Assembly (NCBI RefSeq): GCF_025567525.1
Contig: NZ_JAOQJY010000012.1
Span: 51,263-115,262 of the forward strand
Length of the DNA: 64,000 bases
Source of the DNA: Gallintestinimicrobium propionicum
GTDB lineage: Bacteria > Bacillota > Clostridia > Lachnospirales > Lachnospiraceae
Direction of reading: 5' to 3'
The number at the start of each line of letters is the position of its first letter. The first letter of the stretch is position 1. The notes under the pieces were generated by a model. The model saw only the letters and a list, made by a program, of their open reading frames with translations. It was not told the DNA's origin and made no database searches. Shown here piece after piece: positions 24,886-34,879 of this stretch. Both the position numbers and the translations under genes were made by a program.

Positions 24886-27674
24886 ATAGTGATAGGTAAG
24901 CCTCTGATATCATCTCGGGCTTTTCCCCCACTCCACACCGTGCATGCGACTTTCACCGCACACGGCGTTCCATCGGTTAGTATTTTTCATTGTCTAAACA
25001 ATCAACCTTTGAATAGAATAAAAACTGTAGTAGTTGAAATAAGATTAAATAGGTTGCATGGAAGCCAACTCACGAAGGTGGTTAACCTTTATAAGCTGTT
25101 TGATATCTAGCTGTAGTAAATCCATATATTTGTAAATAGTTTCCGCTTTTGAAGCATGAATGAGTTTATGTACGGAATTCTTTATGAGAATAAGATTCTC
25201 ATAGGCATCCGTACCGCCTAAATGTCGGGGTAACTTATGATGGCAATGAATTTCCCCAACAGAGGAGAATTCAACACCTGTTATAGCACATTTTCCCCAT
25301 TGGGCTGAGAAGAGAGATATTCGATTGTCTGCGTATTCCGCACTATTGGAATAGGCTGGTTGACGCATGAGAGCCAACATCATAGGGATGTTGATTCTCA
25401 GACAGTTGTGAATACCTTCTCGTCCTTCGGGAGTGTAATAATTCCAGCTCTTCTTACGGAAAAGCGGGTTTTTGTGCTGTGTGTATCCTATTGGATACAC
25501 GGGCTCATTCGTACCAGCGACATATCGCATCATTTTGGATTTACCAAAACGGGCTTTTTCAAACTCCGTAAGCTCTCGCCCTGTTTTCACAAGACGGTTG
25601 CCTGTGCGAGTGCTAAGCCTGTTTGTCAGCAAGGTCATGACTGTGCGGTTTAGGGAAGCACAATCATGATTAACATGTGTGGCGATACAGTAATAATTCT
25701 GCATGCCAGTAACCATACTGTTATAGAGTCTGATTTCCCCCTGTTCGCCATATATTTTGCGAGGGTGAACGATTCTCTTTGCCTGTTCTTTAAGCTTCTC
25801 CCTTTTGTGCTCGAGATTTTTATCTGCGATATGAGATATAACCACGAGTTTGTTGCCTTTTCTGTGAACTTTCATTTTGAATCCGAGAAAATCAGAGTAA
25901 TGATTTCTTACATTGACAATCCTCGTTTTCTTTTCAGAAATTTCCAGTTTGAGCCTTTCTTTCAGCCACAGAGTGACTGCACATTTGGTGCGTTCAGCGG
26001 AGTCCTTTGTCCTACAAAAGATTCGAAAATCATCTGCATAGCGAACAATGAACATTTCCTTCAGGTTAGATTTCTTAGCCTGTCGAAAGCCGTTTTCAGG
26101 TCTAGCATTCCGTTTGCAAATCGGACACCATTGCCATTGACTTTCTACCCAGTGGTCTAATTCGTTAAGCACGATATTAGCCAGAAGTGGCGATATAATA
26201 CCTCCCTGTGGGGTTCCTTTGTCGGGTGTGATAAAAGTCCCACCTTCCAGTTTGATTGGTGCTTTGAGAATTCGTCTTATGACAAATATCAGTTGCTTGT
26301 CATGAATACCCATAGCCCATATCTGTCGTATCAGCTTGGCATGATTCACGTTATCAAAGAACCCTTTTATATCGAATTCAATGACATAGTGAAGATTGGC
26401 ATGTTGAAGTAGCTGATAACTTCTTGCTATAGCGTTCTCAACCGAATGGTTCGGTCTGAATCCATAGCTGTTTTTGCTGAACTTAGCCTCACAAACAGGT
26501 TCCAATACCTGTTTGATACATTGTTGAACAAGTCTATCCCATATACACGGAATCCCTAAGGGTCTCATTTTACTTGGGTCGTATGGTTTTGGTATCTCCT
26601 TACGCCTTACAGGTTTTGGGCGATACCCATGTTCACTTCCATTAATAATAAATCTAACTTTTTCAACAACCTCATCGGGGGAACATCTTCCAATGTCCTC
26701 GATTGTGAGATTGTCTGTGCCACTTGTTTTACTTCCCGTATTTTTCTTGATATTTCTGTACGCTAGAAGAATGTTTTCCCGTTGAAGAATGACAGACATT
26801 AAATCTGTAAAAACTTCTCCGTTCAAACTTGCCTGGTATAGATTATCAATCGTATTCTGCATTCCGTAATACTCATTGTGACGCAGATTATCCTCACAGA
26901 GCAGTTGCTTTTTCTTTTTCATGGTCATAAGGCATCACTCTCCTTTCTTGGGAAAGTGTCCCTTTTTGTCATACTCGTAATCCTTATAAGATTGAATGAC
27001 AACAATTGTTTCTAACCGACTAAAGCCCATTCCTCGAGCCCGCCTTTTTCGTAGGGCTGTCGTAGGTTCGAGCTTCGCTTTTCAGCACAGATTAGGCGGC
27101 TTATATGATTCGTCCGCAGATTGCTTATGAGCAACTCTGTACCTTTCCACGTTCCGATAATTCTATCTGTGCATATATCCTTAGGTGTCCGCTATAGTCC
27201 TGTCAGCTTGATTGTGCCTGTAACACAATACGGAGTTTCATATTTTCGATTCTTACTACACCGCACTGACCCACAATTAAGTGTCCATACATTTCTATAT
27301 GGTAAACATCTAGACCCGTACATTCGCGGTTTTCGTCAGTCCGTCGTGGACATTCTCACCATAGATATTTTATAGACTCCCGACGTGTCATCTGCATACA
27401 GTACCTCTACCGCACTTTCGACAGCTGTATTTCTACACTGTTTCGGCAGACTTCCGCCGACTTTATCGAGCTCCAGACCCCAACCATTACAGTCGGAGCC
27501 GGTCGAAGTATCAGAGAAGGCATTTCAAGGCGTTACCCCATCATTCTACCTTTCGAATTATCAGTTGTTACTTACCTCGTAAGAAGGTAAGTCCGACGAT
27601 TTTAGCATCGCATGGCCATAAGTCCATGAAGTTTTACCCTCATAGAGCGATGTTTGTGCGTCAACGTGTCGCAC
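24886..27674 (-). mobile_element. group II intron 1, inserted in virB4
   Basis: The minus strand starts with GTGCGACACG (first base 27674) and ends in TATCACTAT (last base 24886), fitting the GUGYG...AY rule. It carries a reverse transcriptase/maturase gene at 25045-26928. A domain-V-like hairpin is visible around 24935-24985 (GCCGTGTGCGGTGAAAGTCG and its pairing arm). About 746 bases 5' of the maturase gene are the structured ribozyme part with no gene. Removal restores the virB4 frame exactly. The intron is in the sense direction. It is of the same family as intron 3 (34880-37640). Confidence 0.9.
25045..26928 (-). CDS. ltrA: group II intron reverse transcriptase/maturase
   Basis: A 627-residue protein with all expected parts: N-terminal RT0-RT4 (GTDNLTIEDIG, RPLGIPCIWDRLVQQCI), the catalytic YADD in FIVRYADDFRIF at about residue 295, the X/maturase domain (about 380-500), and a C-terminal HNH endonuclease (CAITGVEFSSVGEIHCHHKL). 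It promotes splicing and retrohoming of its own intron. The frame is complete and key residues are present, so it looks functional. AAGGAGAG lies before ATG 26928. Confidence 0.93.
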   Translation of the reverse strand: MTMKKKKQLLCEDNLRHNEYYGMQNTIDNLYQASLNGEVFTDLMSVILQRENILLAYRNIKKNTGSKTSGTDNLTIEDIGRCSPDEVVEKVRFIINGSEHGYRPKPVRRKEIPKPYDPSKMRPLGIPCIWDRLVQQCIKQVLEPVCEAKFSKNSYGFRPNHSVENAIARSYQLLQHANLHYVIEFDIKGFFDNVNHAKLIRQIWAMGIHDKQLIFVIRRILKAPIKLEGGTFITPDKGTPQGGIISPLLANIVLNELDHWVESQWQWCPICKRNARPENGFRQAKKSNLKEMFIVRYADDFRIFCRTKDSAERTKCAVTLWLKERLKLEISEKKTRIVNVRNHYSDFLGFKMKVHRKGNKLVVISHIADKNLEHKREKLKEQAKRIVHPRKIYGEQGEIRLYNSMVTGMQNYYCIATHVNHDCASLNRTVMTLLTNRLSTRTGNRLVKTGRELTEFEKARFGKSKMMRYVAGTNEPVYPIGYTQHKNPLFRKKSWNYYTPEGREGIHNCLRINIPMMLALMRQPAYSNSAEYADNRISLFSAQWGKCAITGVEFSSVGEIHCHHKLPRHLGGTDAYENLILIKNSVHKLIHASKAETIYKYMDLLQLDIKQLIKVNHLRELASMQPI

Positions 27675-29913
27675 CAAAAATATTCTCGATCTCACGGGAG
27701 GCCAGCAGATCCTTTACATTCTGTGTCAGGCCGCTCGGTATGCCGCCCCATTTACGGAATCTTTTCCAGATTTCCACGCTGAAACTTCCGGTCTGGCCTT
27801 TCAAAAGGAGATGGAATTCGTCGATATAGAACCAGGTCGTCTTATGTTTGGAGCGGTTGGCGGTGACACGGTTCCACACGGCATCCTGCATAATGAGAAG
27901 CCCGATCTCTTTCAGGGCCTTGCCCAGAGATTTGAGCTGGAAGCAGAGTACCCGATGGTTGTTCATGTCAATGTTGGAACGGTGATTGAACACATTCAGG
28001 GAGCCATTGACGTAGATTTCCAGCGCCGTAGCGATATTCTGCGCCTCCGGTTCAGACTGCTTCAAAAGCAGCCCATACAGGTCACCCAGGATCGGCATAT
28101 TCTCCGGACGGGGGTCCTGCAGGTAATCCCGGTACACAAGCCTCGTGCAGCGGTCAATGATGGTCCTCTCAATTGGGGAAAGCCCCTCCTTGCCGCCGAT
28201 AATCAGGTCACACAGCGACAGGATAAAATCACTTTTCAGTGTGATGGGGTTTTCATCATCCGAATAGTCCAGGTTAATGTCCATCGGATTGATATAGTTG
28301 GTGGAAGTCGGGGAAATGTCAATGACCTGCCCCTGGGCTCCAAACTGCTGTACCAGAGGCCCGTACTCATTTTCCGGGTCTGCAATAATGATGTCATCCT
28401 CCGTCAAAAGGAACACGTTGACGATCTCACGCTTGGCAGAGAAGGACTTGCCGCTGCCGGGCGTTCCCAGGAACAGGCCGTTTGGATTCTTTAAGTTCTT
28501 GCGGTTCGCCATGATCAGGTTATTACTTAATGCGTTCAGACCATAATAAAGAGCCTCGCCCTCCTGGAACAGCTCGCAGGTCGTAAACGGCACGAAAATG
28601 GCGGTGCTGCTGGTCGTAAGCCCACGCTCAATTTCAATCTGGTTCAACCCTAAGGCAAGAGAGGACATAAGCCCCTGTTCCTGCTGGTAGTCCAGACGTT
28701 TCAGGGCACAGTTATATTTCTGCGCAATACCGGAGGCAGACAGAATATCATTAAACAGCTTTTGCCGTTTGGAAGCGATATTCTCCACCAGCACCGTCAC
28801 AAGAAACATGCGCTCATTCCGGCTCTGCAAATCCTGTAAGAGATTCTTTGCTTCTTCGCCGTAGGTGGCAAGGTCGGTAGGTATGATGTCCATGTCATAC
28901 CCGGCACGGACCGCTTTCTTCTGTTCCTCAATGGTCATTTTCTGCAAATCGGACATCTTGCGCTTGATGTTCTTGATCGCCTGGGTCTGGTCAATGGACT
29001 GGATATGCAGGTTCACCGTCACGGCGTCGTCCAGGTCCAAAAGCTCCGCCAGCAGACGGTCCGTCAGTTCCGGCGCTAAAATCTGCAAAAAAGACACCGC
29101 CCCGGAATGGTCGGCCACCCGGAAGGTCTTTCCGTCATTCGAGAACGACAGGCCGGAGGGCGCAATATAATCCTTTGTGGAGAGCCCGGTTTTCGGCAGG
29201 TCCACCCAGGTAAAATGAAATTTTTCCTGCCCGTCCGGGTGTAGCTGGCTGTGAAGGAGCTCCAGGCGATCCAGCCCGTCTAACGGCTTTGCCTGTGCTC
29301 CCAGGGCTTTGAAATTTGCCAGCACATCAGCCTCGATCCGCTCCAGGCGCATCTTCGCAGTGCGGAGGTCGTCAGCCTCAATCCCAAAGGTGATATATTT
29401 CCGCTTTGTAAGGCCGTTGTTGCCTTTTTGGAGCTGGCTCTTTAACATATCCCCATACTCTCTGCGGATTCCGTCATATTCGTCGCCGCGGATGGGAATG
29501 TCGATACTGCGGGCAAAATCCTGCATATTGGCCCGCTGGTTGATGAAAGTAAGCTGCACATGGATCGAAGCGTCAAAATAATTGAGGAAATCACAGTAGC
29601 CCTCAAAAATCTGCGCTTTGTCATCCGCCTGTGCAAGCTGGTAGTTAATATCAAAAAACTGCACCGTCTTGGTGTAGAGCTTATCCGTCAGCCGGCAGAT
29701 TCCATCCCGGTACATTTCCTTATAGGGAATACTCTGCTGGACCGTCTGCGGGGCGTCCGTTTTCAGCCCGGCAAAAAAGCCGCCCTTTTTAGGCGGCCTG
29801 GTGCGGACAGTCTTATTTCCGCTTGTCTTTGCGTCGGCCCTGGTCTTTTTTGCCTGCCTGATGTTTCTTTGCAGACGTTTTTCCTGGGCCTCCTGCTGTT
29901 TGGTTTTTGGCAA
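27675..29913 (-). CDS. virB4: virB4 5' exon (T4SS ATPase)
   Basis: The first 746 residues of a VirB4/TraE-type ATPase that energises assembly and transfer. A Walker A motif (LGTPGSGKS) lies around residue 475 and a Walker B (WFYIDEFHLLL) near 705. The N-terminal part is basic (KTKQQEAQEKRLQRNIR). The start is TTG 29913 with GGAGG at correct spacing; the gene then overlaps the end of the PrgI gene by 101 bases. The frame ends inside intron 1 unless spliced: the last coding base before the intron is 27675 and the gene resumes at 24885. Confidence 0.92.
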
Positions 29914-30247
29914 TCCTCGTAACCTCCTTCTTTGACATGGATTTATACAGGTTTTCCGTCCGGTATGGCCGTTTCTTCGGCCAGAGCTTATGGCGGAGCC
30001 TGTTTTTCAGAAGTTTCTCCGCCGGCTGTCCGTCCCGCTCATACATGGCGAAAAAGAAAAAGGGCATCATAAGCCCGATCATCAACAGCACTGCCGCCGA
30101 GTTGCCGATAGCGCCGCGGGTAAGGAAATATACCGGCAGCCCCACCAGTGCGGCCAGGCTGAAACAAATGAGCTGGCGCTTCGTCAGGTTAAACGCCAGC
30201 TTGGTCTTGACTTTTGTTAAGTCTTTGGGTACGGGTACATAGGGCAT
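29813..30247 (-). CDS. PrgI/VirB3-like membrane protein
   Basis: A 144-residue protein with two membrane helices (about residues 27-45 and 49-70) after a basic N-terminus (PYVPVPKDLTKVKTKLAF), a typical PrgI arrangement in Gram-positive type IV secretion systems, where it acts like VirB3 with the VirB4 ATPase. The C-terminal 45 residues are highly basic, and their codons overlap the start of virB4 by 101 bases. ATG 30247 has GGAGGTG upstream. The lengthened basic tail may exist only because of this overlap. Confidence 0.88.
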   Translation of the reverse strand: MPYVPVPKDLTKVKTKLAFNLTKRQLICFSLAALVGLPVYFLTRGAIGNSAAVLLMIGLMMPFFFFAMYERDGQPAEKLLKNRLRHKLWPKKRPYRTENLYKSMSKKEVTRIAKNQTAGGPGKTSAKKHQAGKKDQGRRKDKRK

Positions 30248-30275
30248 GTAAATTCACCTCCATTCATGCTGTATC

Positions 30276-30833
30276 TTACTGATTTCGTTCCTGCATCGTG
30301 ACCGTGGATTCCACTTCATTGCCCCACACATCCCAGCCGGGGGTCTGCTGTCTTGCAAAAAGCTCTACCCTGGGCTGGTCGCCCATGAGCTTCACAATCT
30401 TATCCCGTACCTCGTCCGGCTTTTTGCTGTGCTGCTCGATATGGGAGATCACAAACTGATGGATTCCCGCGCACTGGCGTTTCGGGTGCCCCCTGGTCGC
30501 CAGTAAGCATACCTCCGCATTAGAGCGGGTCCAGAATCCCATCCCATAAAACCAGGAATCCGCTTTCCGGTTCTGTTTCAGCCAGAGGAAGGCCAGCGTC
30601 TTATATTTGAATCCCCATGCTTCGATCACCCGGAAGGCTTCATTGAGCTGTGGGAAGGTGGCCCATAGAAAAAGCGCACTGTCTCTGGCCGCAAGGTCTG
30701 TAACCGGCAGTGCGCATATTTCTTCTATGCTCATGGTGGGGTAATGGTTTTCCGCCACCCCATTGCCGCGTTTCATATCGTAACGCCAGGGCGGGTCTGC
30801 GTACACGATGCCATATTTTCCAGCCTCCGGCAT
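30276..30833 (-). CDS. MT-A70-family adenine DNA methyltransferase
   Basis: A 185-residue protein with the DPPW catalytic motif in YGIVYADPPWRYDMK near residue 15 and the region ENHYPTMSIEEICALPV typical of the MT-A70 branch. S-adenosylmethionine binding is expected near the end (LMGDQPRVELFAR). It should methylate the N6 position of adenine. It lies inside the mating-pore operon, its ATG overlapping the SpoVG-like stop (TAATG), so protection of the element against restriction in the new host is likely. The target site is not visible. Confidence 0.9.
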   Translation of the reverse strand: MPEAGKYGIVYADPPWRYDMKRGNGVAENHYPTMSIEEICALPVTDLAARDSALFLWATFPQLNEAFRVIEAWGFKYKTLAFLWLKQNRKADSWFYGMGFWTRSNAEVCLLATRGHPKRQCAGIHQFVISHIEQHSKKPDEVRDKIVKLMGDQPRVELFARQQTPGWDVWGNEVESTVTMQERNQ

Positions 30834-31276
30834 TATCGGGCCTGCTCATTCTTGGCGGGAGCAGATTTTGCCGGCTGCGTCTTGACCTTGCCGGCATTAT
30901 CCTTCAGGGCACCGGTCAAGGAAGGTTTCTCCGCCGCTCCCTTTGTCGCTTCAAGGGTGGCCTGCAAATTTTCAATCGCCTGGCCGTACCCTTCGATCAG
31001 GGCGTCGTTAAGCTGCCTGCGGAAATCCGCCGTCACCGGCCAGCAGACATCCCTCCATTTTCCCTGCTTATCCTGGGTGGAAGGCATGTTGACATACAGG
31101 CCGTTTTCACCGGAGCAGATGCGGAAGCCGTCAATCTTGAAACAGTCCCCAATCGTCACATTGGCGTAAGCCAGCAGGTTCCCCATCGGGGCAATCGGGC
31201 GCACAGTTACATCCAGCTTCAAGCTTTCACCCGTCTGTGCCTCCGGCTGCATGGGTTCGTTGTTTGTCTTACTCAT
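30833..31276 (-). CDS. SpoVG-family RNA/DNA-binding protein with ICE-type tail
   Basis: Residues about 18-95 match SpoVG: VTVRPIAPMGNLLAYANVTI and FKIDGFRICSGENGLYVNMP. SpoVG proteins bind nucleic acids and regulate various genes. The C-terminal extension, absent in chromosomal SpoVG, has AEKPSLTGALKDNA and an Ala/Lys-rich end NEQAR, the motif shared by other proteins of this element. ATG 31276 has AGGAGG before it. It is coupled to the MT-A70 methyltransferase gene and lies between virB6 and prgI. Confidence 0.88.
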   Translation of the reverse strand: MSKTNNEPMQPEAQTGESLKLDVTVRPIAPMGNLLAYANVTIGDCFKIDGFRICSGENGLYVNMPSTQDKQGKWRDVCWPVTADFRRQLNDALIEGYGQAIENLQATLEATKGAAEKPSLTGALKDNAGKVKTQPAKSAPAKNEQAR

Positions 31277-31320
31277 ATAGAAAAGTCCTCCTTCTTGTTA
31301 AAATATAGGTTGGTTACACG

Positions 31321-31595
31321 CTAATGCGAGTTAAAAATACTTTTGGATAGCGAGCCTGTCTTAAACAGGGCAAAGGCCAGCAGGACCGTATAGCCTGCCG
31401 TGCCCCAGATTGCGCCGTGAATGTCGCCGGAAGAAGGGATTGACTGGACCAGCACCGCATAAATTGCAACGCAGACCAGGATCAAAAACCCCTGGAAACC
31501 TAAAGCAAACAGGGAGCGCAGGTAATTTGTCCCCATCTGCCCCCATTCACGGTTTGCCATTGTGGAAAAGGGTATGGGTGCCAGGCTGACTGTAA
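31321..31595 (-). CDS. virB6: virB6 3' exon
   Basis: It encodes the last 91 residues of the VirB6/TrbL-like membrane protein: TVSLAPIPFSTMANREWGQ, then two membrane helices (FALGFQGFLILVCVAIYAV, AIWGTAGYTVLLAFALF). When joined to 34184-34772 after removal of intron 2, the product reads MIEIY-L-TVSLAPIPF as in other CD1112-like proteins and totals 287 residues with no frame break. It has no start codon of its own in unspliced mRNA. Confidence 0.87.
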
Positions 31596-34183
31596 GTAGG
31601 GTAAGAACCCGGCGCCTTGCCATATTGCTATGGCAGGTTTCCGAGAACTCCCCTCCGAACCGGACTTACACCTCTCGATGTATCCGGCTCTCCAGATGTC
31701 AGTCTAACTTTCCTGCGTGTAACTTATCGTGACAGTCAATGCAGAGTGCCATTGTCTTGCGCTTACGCCCAATCATGGCGATTTCCCATTGTTTTCTGCC
31801 ACTTAAATCTTTGAGTTTTCGTATATGGTGTATTTCAAGCGGCACATTCTCTACGCCACACCACTCACACCTGTTTGCTTGCAGTCTTTTTATAAGGCTA
31901 TTACGCCCATAATTCTCAAAAATTCTTGCTACTATATCAGGATTTCCGCTTTCTACTTTAGTGTCCCGGCGGAACCCATTATTGTAAAACAATACCTTTC
32001 CGACCTTGCCGTTTTTCTTCGGATATTCCACAACAAAATCTTTTCCTTGACGGTACTTGCGGATAATTCTGCTGATTCGTGTCCGATATTTTCCAGCAAA
32101 GGTTTTGAGCATACTGTATCTCATTACATAGTAGAAGTTATTGAGTACAGACACGTTGTTTGCAAGTCGGTAATAGTTATACAATCCACGGATTTCTGCG
32201 TTGTATTGGTTTAGGATTTCCAAATCGTCCAAGTGCAACAGGCGAGTGCGCCGGACAGGTTCCCAAACCTCTTTGTTTCCATTTTGTTTGTCGTATTTAA
32301 TCTTGAGGGCATCGTAGGAGAACAGTCGTTTTACCCACTTATCATGGGGAACATAAAGTAAGACTTTTCCATTGTTTACCCGTCTGGTATCCCCGGTTTT
32401 GGTCTTTTTGTTGTGTTCGCCTTTGGCGATTGTGACCTCATATCCCAAGAACTTCGCAGCGTCGTGTCCATGAGTAATCAATGTCTTTTCCTCGGACATT
32501 TCCAGATGGAGTTTGTCCCGGATAAAGCAGCCTACATCTTGTTTAATCTGTTCTGCGTCCTCTTTGCTGCCGATAACTCCGATTAAGAAATCATCGGCGT
32601 ATCGGATATAGCAAAGCCGTTTATAGCTATCGTCCATCTGGTCGCTATACGGTATAGATTTCAGACTACGCCGCAGTTCCCGGATTTCTGCAATTAAGCC
32701 CTCTTTTTCTTCCATGCTCATTTTAGAGATATTTCTTTTAAGCCTTTGTTCTTTCCCTCGGCAGACATCCAATTTCTTCTTGAACGCAGGATTGATTTTA
32801 CGGCGGTTTCCGCAGTTGAATTTCTCTGCATACTCTGCCATATAACTGTCCAGTTCGTTCATGTAGATGTTTGCAAGGATAGGGCTGATGATGGAGCCTT
32901 GTGGAGTGCCGGAATAAGTATTGTGATAATTCCAATCCTCCATATATCCGGCTTTCAAGAACTTCCAGAGCAGACCGATGAAATGTTCGTCTGCAATCCG
33001 CTTTCGCAAAATAGCAATCAACACATGATGGTCTACGTTGTCAAAACAGCCCTTTATATCTCCCTCAACGAACCACTTTGTCCCCGTAAAATATTTCTGC
33101 ACATATTTGAGTGCCGTATGACAGCTTCTGTTTATACGGAAACCGTGGGAATAGTCGCTAAAGGTTGGCTCATAAATACTCTCTAAGATGAGCCGCACCA
33201 CCTCCTGTATCAGTTTATCGTCGAATGACGGTATCCCCAGAGGACGCATTTTCCCATTGGATTTCGGGATATACGTTCTCCTTGCCGGGTTAGGCTGATA
33301 ACTAAAATCCCGCATCTTTTCAATGAGGGCGTTTATCCTTGCCATTCCCATTCCGTCAATGGTTTTGCCGTCTGTTCCGGCTGTCATGTTGCCTGGTTTC
33401 GCCTGTATCCGCTGATATGCCAGCAGATAGAATTGTGGATTGTACAGGTTGCGGTATAACCGCTCGTACTTGTAACTCTTGTTACACGCCTTGGATTTTA
33501 GGCTTTCCAACACATTTTCAGGACTTCTCATAATGCCTCACGCACCTTTCCTTTTTATGAATTGGTTGACATCCTGCCTCCCTTCGCCATGTAGACGGCT
33601 TTCCCGCCCTCAGACTACTACGGAGGCTCCGTTGCCATGCCGGATATTCAGCGTCATCTTTCTTGGGTTTTTACCCCTTGAAATTTATCGCCTTGCGGCA
33701 TTACGCATAGCCGGATAGTTCCGGCATTCCGGTTTAGGCAATCTCCAGTTAGACACTTTGGGAAAAGCGTATTGTGATGTCGGTAGTGGGTTTTCGTCCT
33801 TTTCCGCTTACTGCGGCTGGCTGTCATAAGTATCGTGCGGTCTGTGTTTACCTGTCACATTCCGCTATGACATACGGCGAATACAACCATCCTGCGCCGC
33901 CGGGTCGAGTATCCCGCCTCGGACTGCCCTTAAAGCAGTTTAGCCTTGCTCCTCATTCACAATGTTGCGTCTTGCCGCTCAGTCGTGGGTAGATGGTTTC
34001 CCCAACTTGCGATTTTTCCGATACGCTATTGTCCCCCTTGTGGTTTCCCTCCGGAGTAAATCGGATGACGCTAAAGTGACGCTTTTCACGTCTTTGATAC
34101 TTTTCTTTACCGGCTTGCTAAAGCCGGGGTCCCAAAATGCCCGCACACCGCCTTTGGATGAAAAGCGGCGTTTCTGGACGCGC
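31596..34183 (-). mobile_element. group II intron 2, inserted in virB6
   Basis: The minus strand begins GCGCGTCCAG (first base 34183) and ends TACCCTAC (last base 31596, AY end). The domain V arms GAGCCGG and CCGGTTC with the closing part lie at about 31655-31695. It carries a maturase gene at 31699-33531. These ends are the only ones that rebuild the virB6 frame (864 coding bases). The 5' end is GCGCG rather than the consensus GTGYG. About 650 bases upstream of the maturase gene are the ribozyme domains without a gene. Its sequence differs from introns 1 and 3. Confidence 0.85.
31699..33531 (-). CDS. ltrA: group II intron reverse transcriptase/maturase (intron 2)
   Basis: A 610-residue protein. 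RT domains contain MTAGTDGKTIDG, RPLGIPSFDDKLIQEVVRL, FVEGDIKGCFDNVDH and the catalytic YIRYADDFLIG at about residue 330. The X domain occupies about 430-530. The end has an HNH-type nuclease (CEWCGVENVPLEIHHIRKL, ending CIDCHDKLHAG). The frame is complete, so it seems functional. It belongs to a different lineage from the maturases at 25045 and 35031, as shown by differing motif spacing and sequence. Confidence 0.93.
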   Translation of the reverse strand: MRSPENVLESLKSKACNKSYKYERLYRNLYNPQFYLLAYQRIQAKPGNMTAGTDGKTIDGMGMARINALIEKMRDFSYQPNPARRTYIPKSNGKMRPLGIPSFDDKLIQEVVRLILESIYEPTFSDYSHGFRINRSCHTALKYVQKYFTGTKWFVEGDIKGCFDNVDHHVLIAILRKRIADEHFIGLLWKFLKAGYMEDWNYHNTYSGTPQGSIISPILANIYMNELDSYMAEYAEKFNCGNRRKINPAFKKKLDVCRGKEQRLKRNISKMSMEEKEGLIAEIRELRRSLKSIPYSDQMDDSYKRLCYIRYADDFLIGVIGSKEDAEQIKQDVGCFIRDKLHLEMSEEKTLITHGHDAAKFLGYEVTIAKGEHNKKTKTGDTRRVNNGKVLLYVPHDKWVKRLFSYDALKIKYDKQNGNKEVWEPVRRTRLLHLDDLEILNQYNAEIRGLYNYYRLANNVSVLNNFYYVMRYSMLKTFAGKYRTRISRIIRKYRQGKDFVVEYPKKNGKVGKVLFYNNGFRRDTKVESGNPDIVARIFENYGRNSLIKRLQANRCEWCGVENVPLEIHHIRKLKDLSGRKQWEIAMIGRKRKTMALCIDCHDKLHAGKLD

Positions 34184-34772
34184 GATATATTTCAATCATA
34201 CGGCCATACACAATGACAAAGATCACGATGGACAACACCCACATGCACAGGTTGATAATGTTGGTCTCCAGCCACAGGCCGATCAGCTCCCACATCCCCA
34301 TTGCTTCAAGCTGCGTTTCCAGGTCGGCCAGCGCAGCGGTGACGTCCATGTTCCCGTTTATCACGCCGGCGCTCTGGCTCACCACATTCTGGGCGACGTC
34401 AAACACCGCCATGACGATAGTAAAGCAGTTGGTGAGCAGGTATGTGGCAACAAAGGTTTTGAAAATCCACTTGAAGATGTTGAACGTATCAAAATCGTGC
34501 ATGTTGTTCTTTTCCAGGATCATCTGGATCAGTTCATAGACAAGGACAAAAGTCAGGATAATTCCCGCAATGGGAATGACGACGGTTTCAGAAAGATTCT
34601 GGATCATGCTGAACACGCCGCCATTCCAGCCCTGCGGCGTCTGTCCTACCTGTGAGGCCACATCCGAGACCTGGCTGTTGACGGACTCAAAGATACCGGT
34701 GTATTGTCCTGTGATCGCTTCAATTAAGCCCTCTTTAATCCAGTCTGTTATCCGTTCAAACAGACTGCCCAT
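34184..34772 (-). CDS. virB6: virB6 5' exon (T4SS inner-membrane channel protein)
   Basis: The first 196 residues of a VirB6/TrbL-like protein (CD1112 type). After a short cytoplasmic start (MGSLFERITDWIKEGLIEAI) come membrane helices near residues 65-88, 107-125, and 170-192 (LCMWVLSIVIFVIVYGRMIEIY). It forms part of the channel in the membrane. The start ATG 34772 is six bases after the maff2 stop, so the genes are coupled. The exon stops at 34184; the rest is at 31321-31595. Confidence 0.88.
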
Positions 34773-34778
34773 CGGCTA

Positions 34779-34879
34779 TTAACCGAACAGGCCGGAGAGC
34801 AGCGGGATCAGTGTGGCACCCACCAGCGCAATGCCGCCGCCAGCCATAAGCTGTTTCATGCCCTGGGATTTGGCACCAG
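34779..34879 (-). CDS. maff2 3' exon
   Basis: It encodes GAKSQGMKQLMAGGGIALVG followed by ATLIPLLSGLFG, the typical end of Maff2 proteins. Splicing of intron 3 joins it to 37641-37755 to give a 71-residue protein with NDN-P-GAKSQG at the junction. Confidence 0.88.

Noticed and set aside
24886..27674. Insertion sequence as an explanation of the broken virB4
   Set aside because: There is no transposase or terminal repeat; a reverse transcriptase/maturase, GTGCG/AY ends, domain V and exact frame restoration fit a group II intron.
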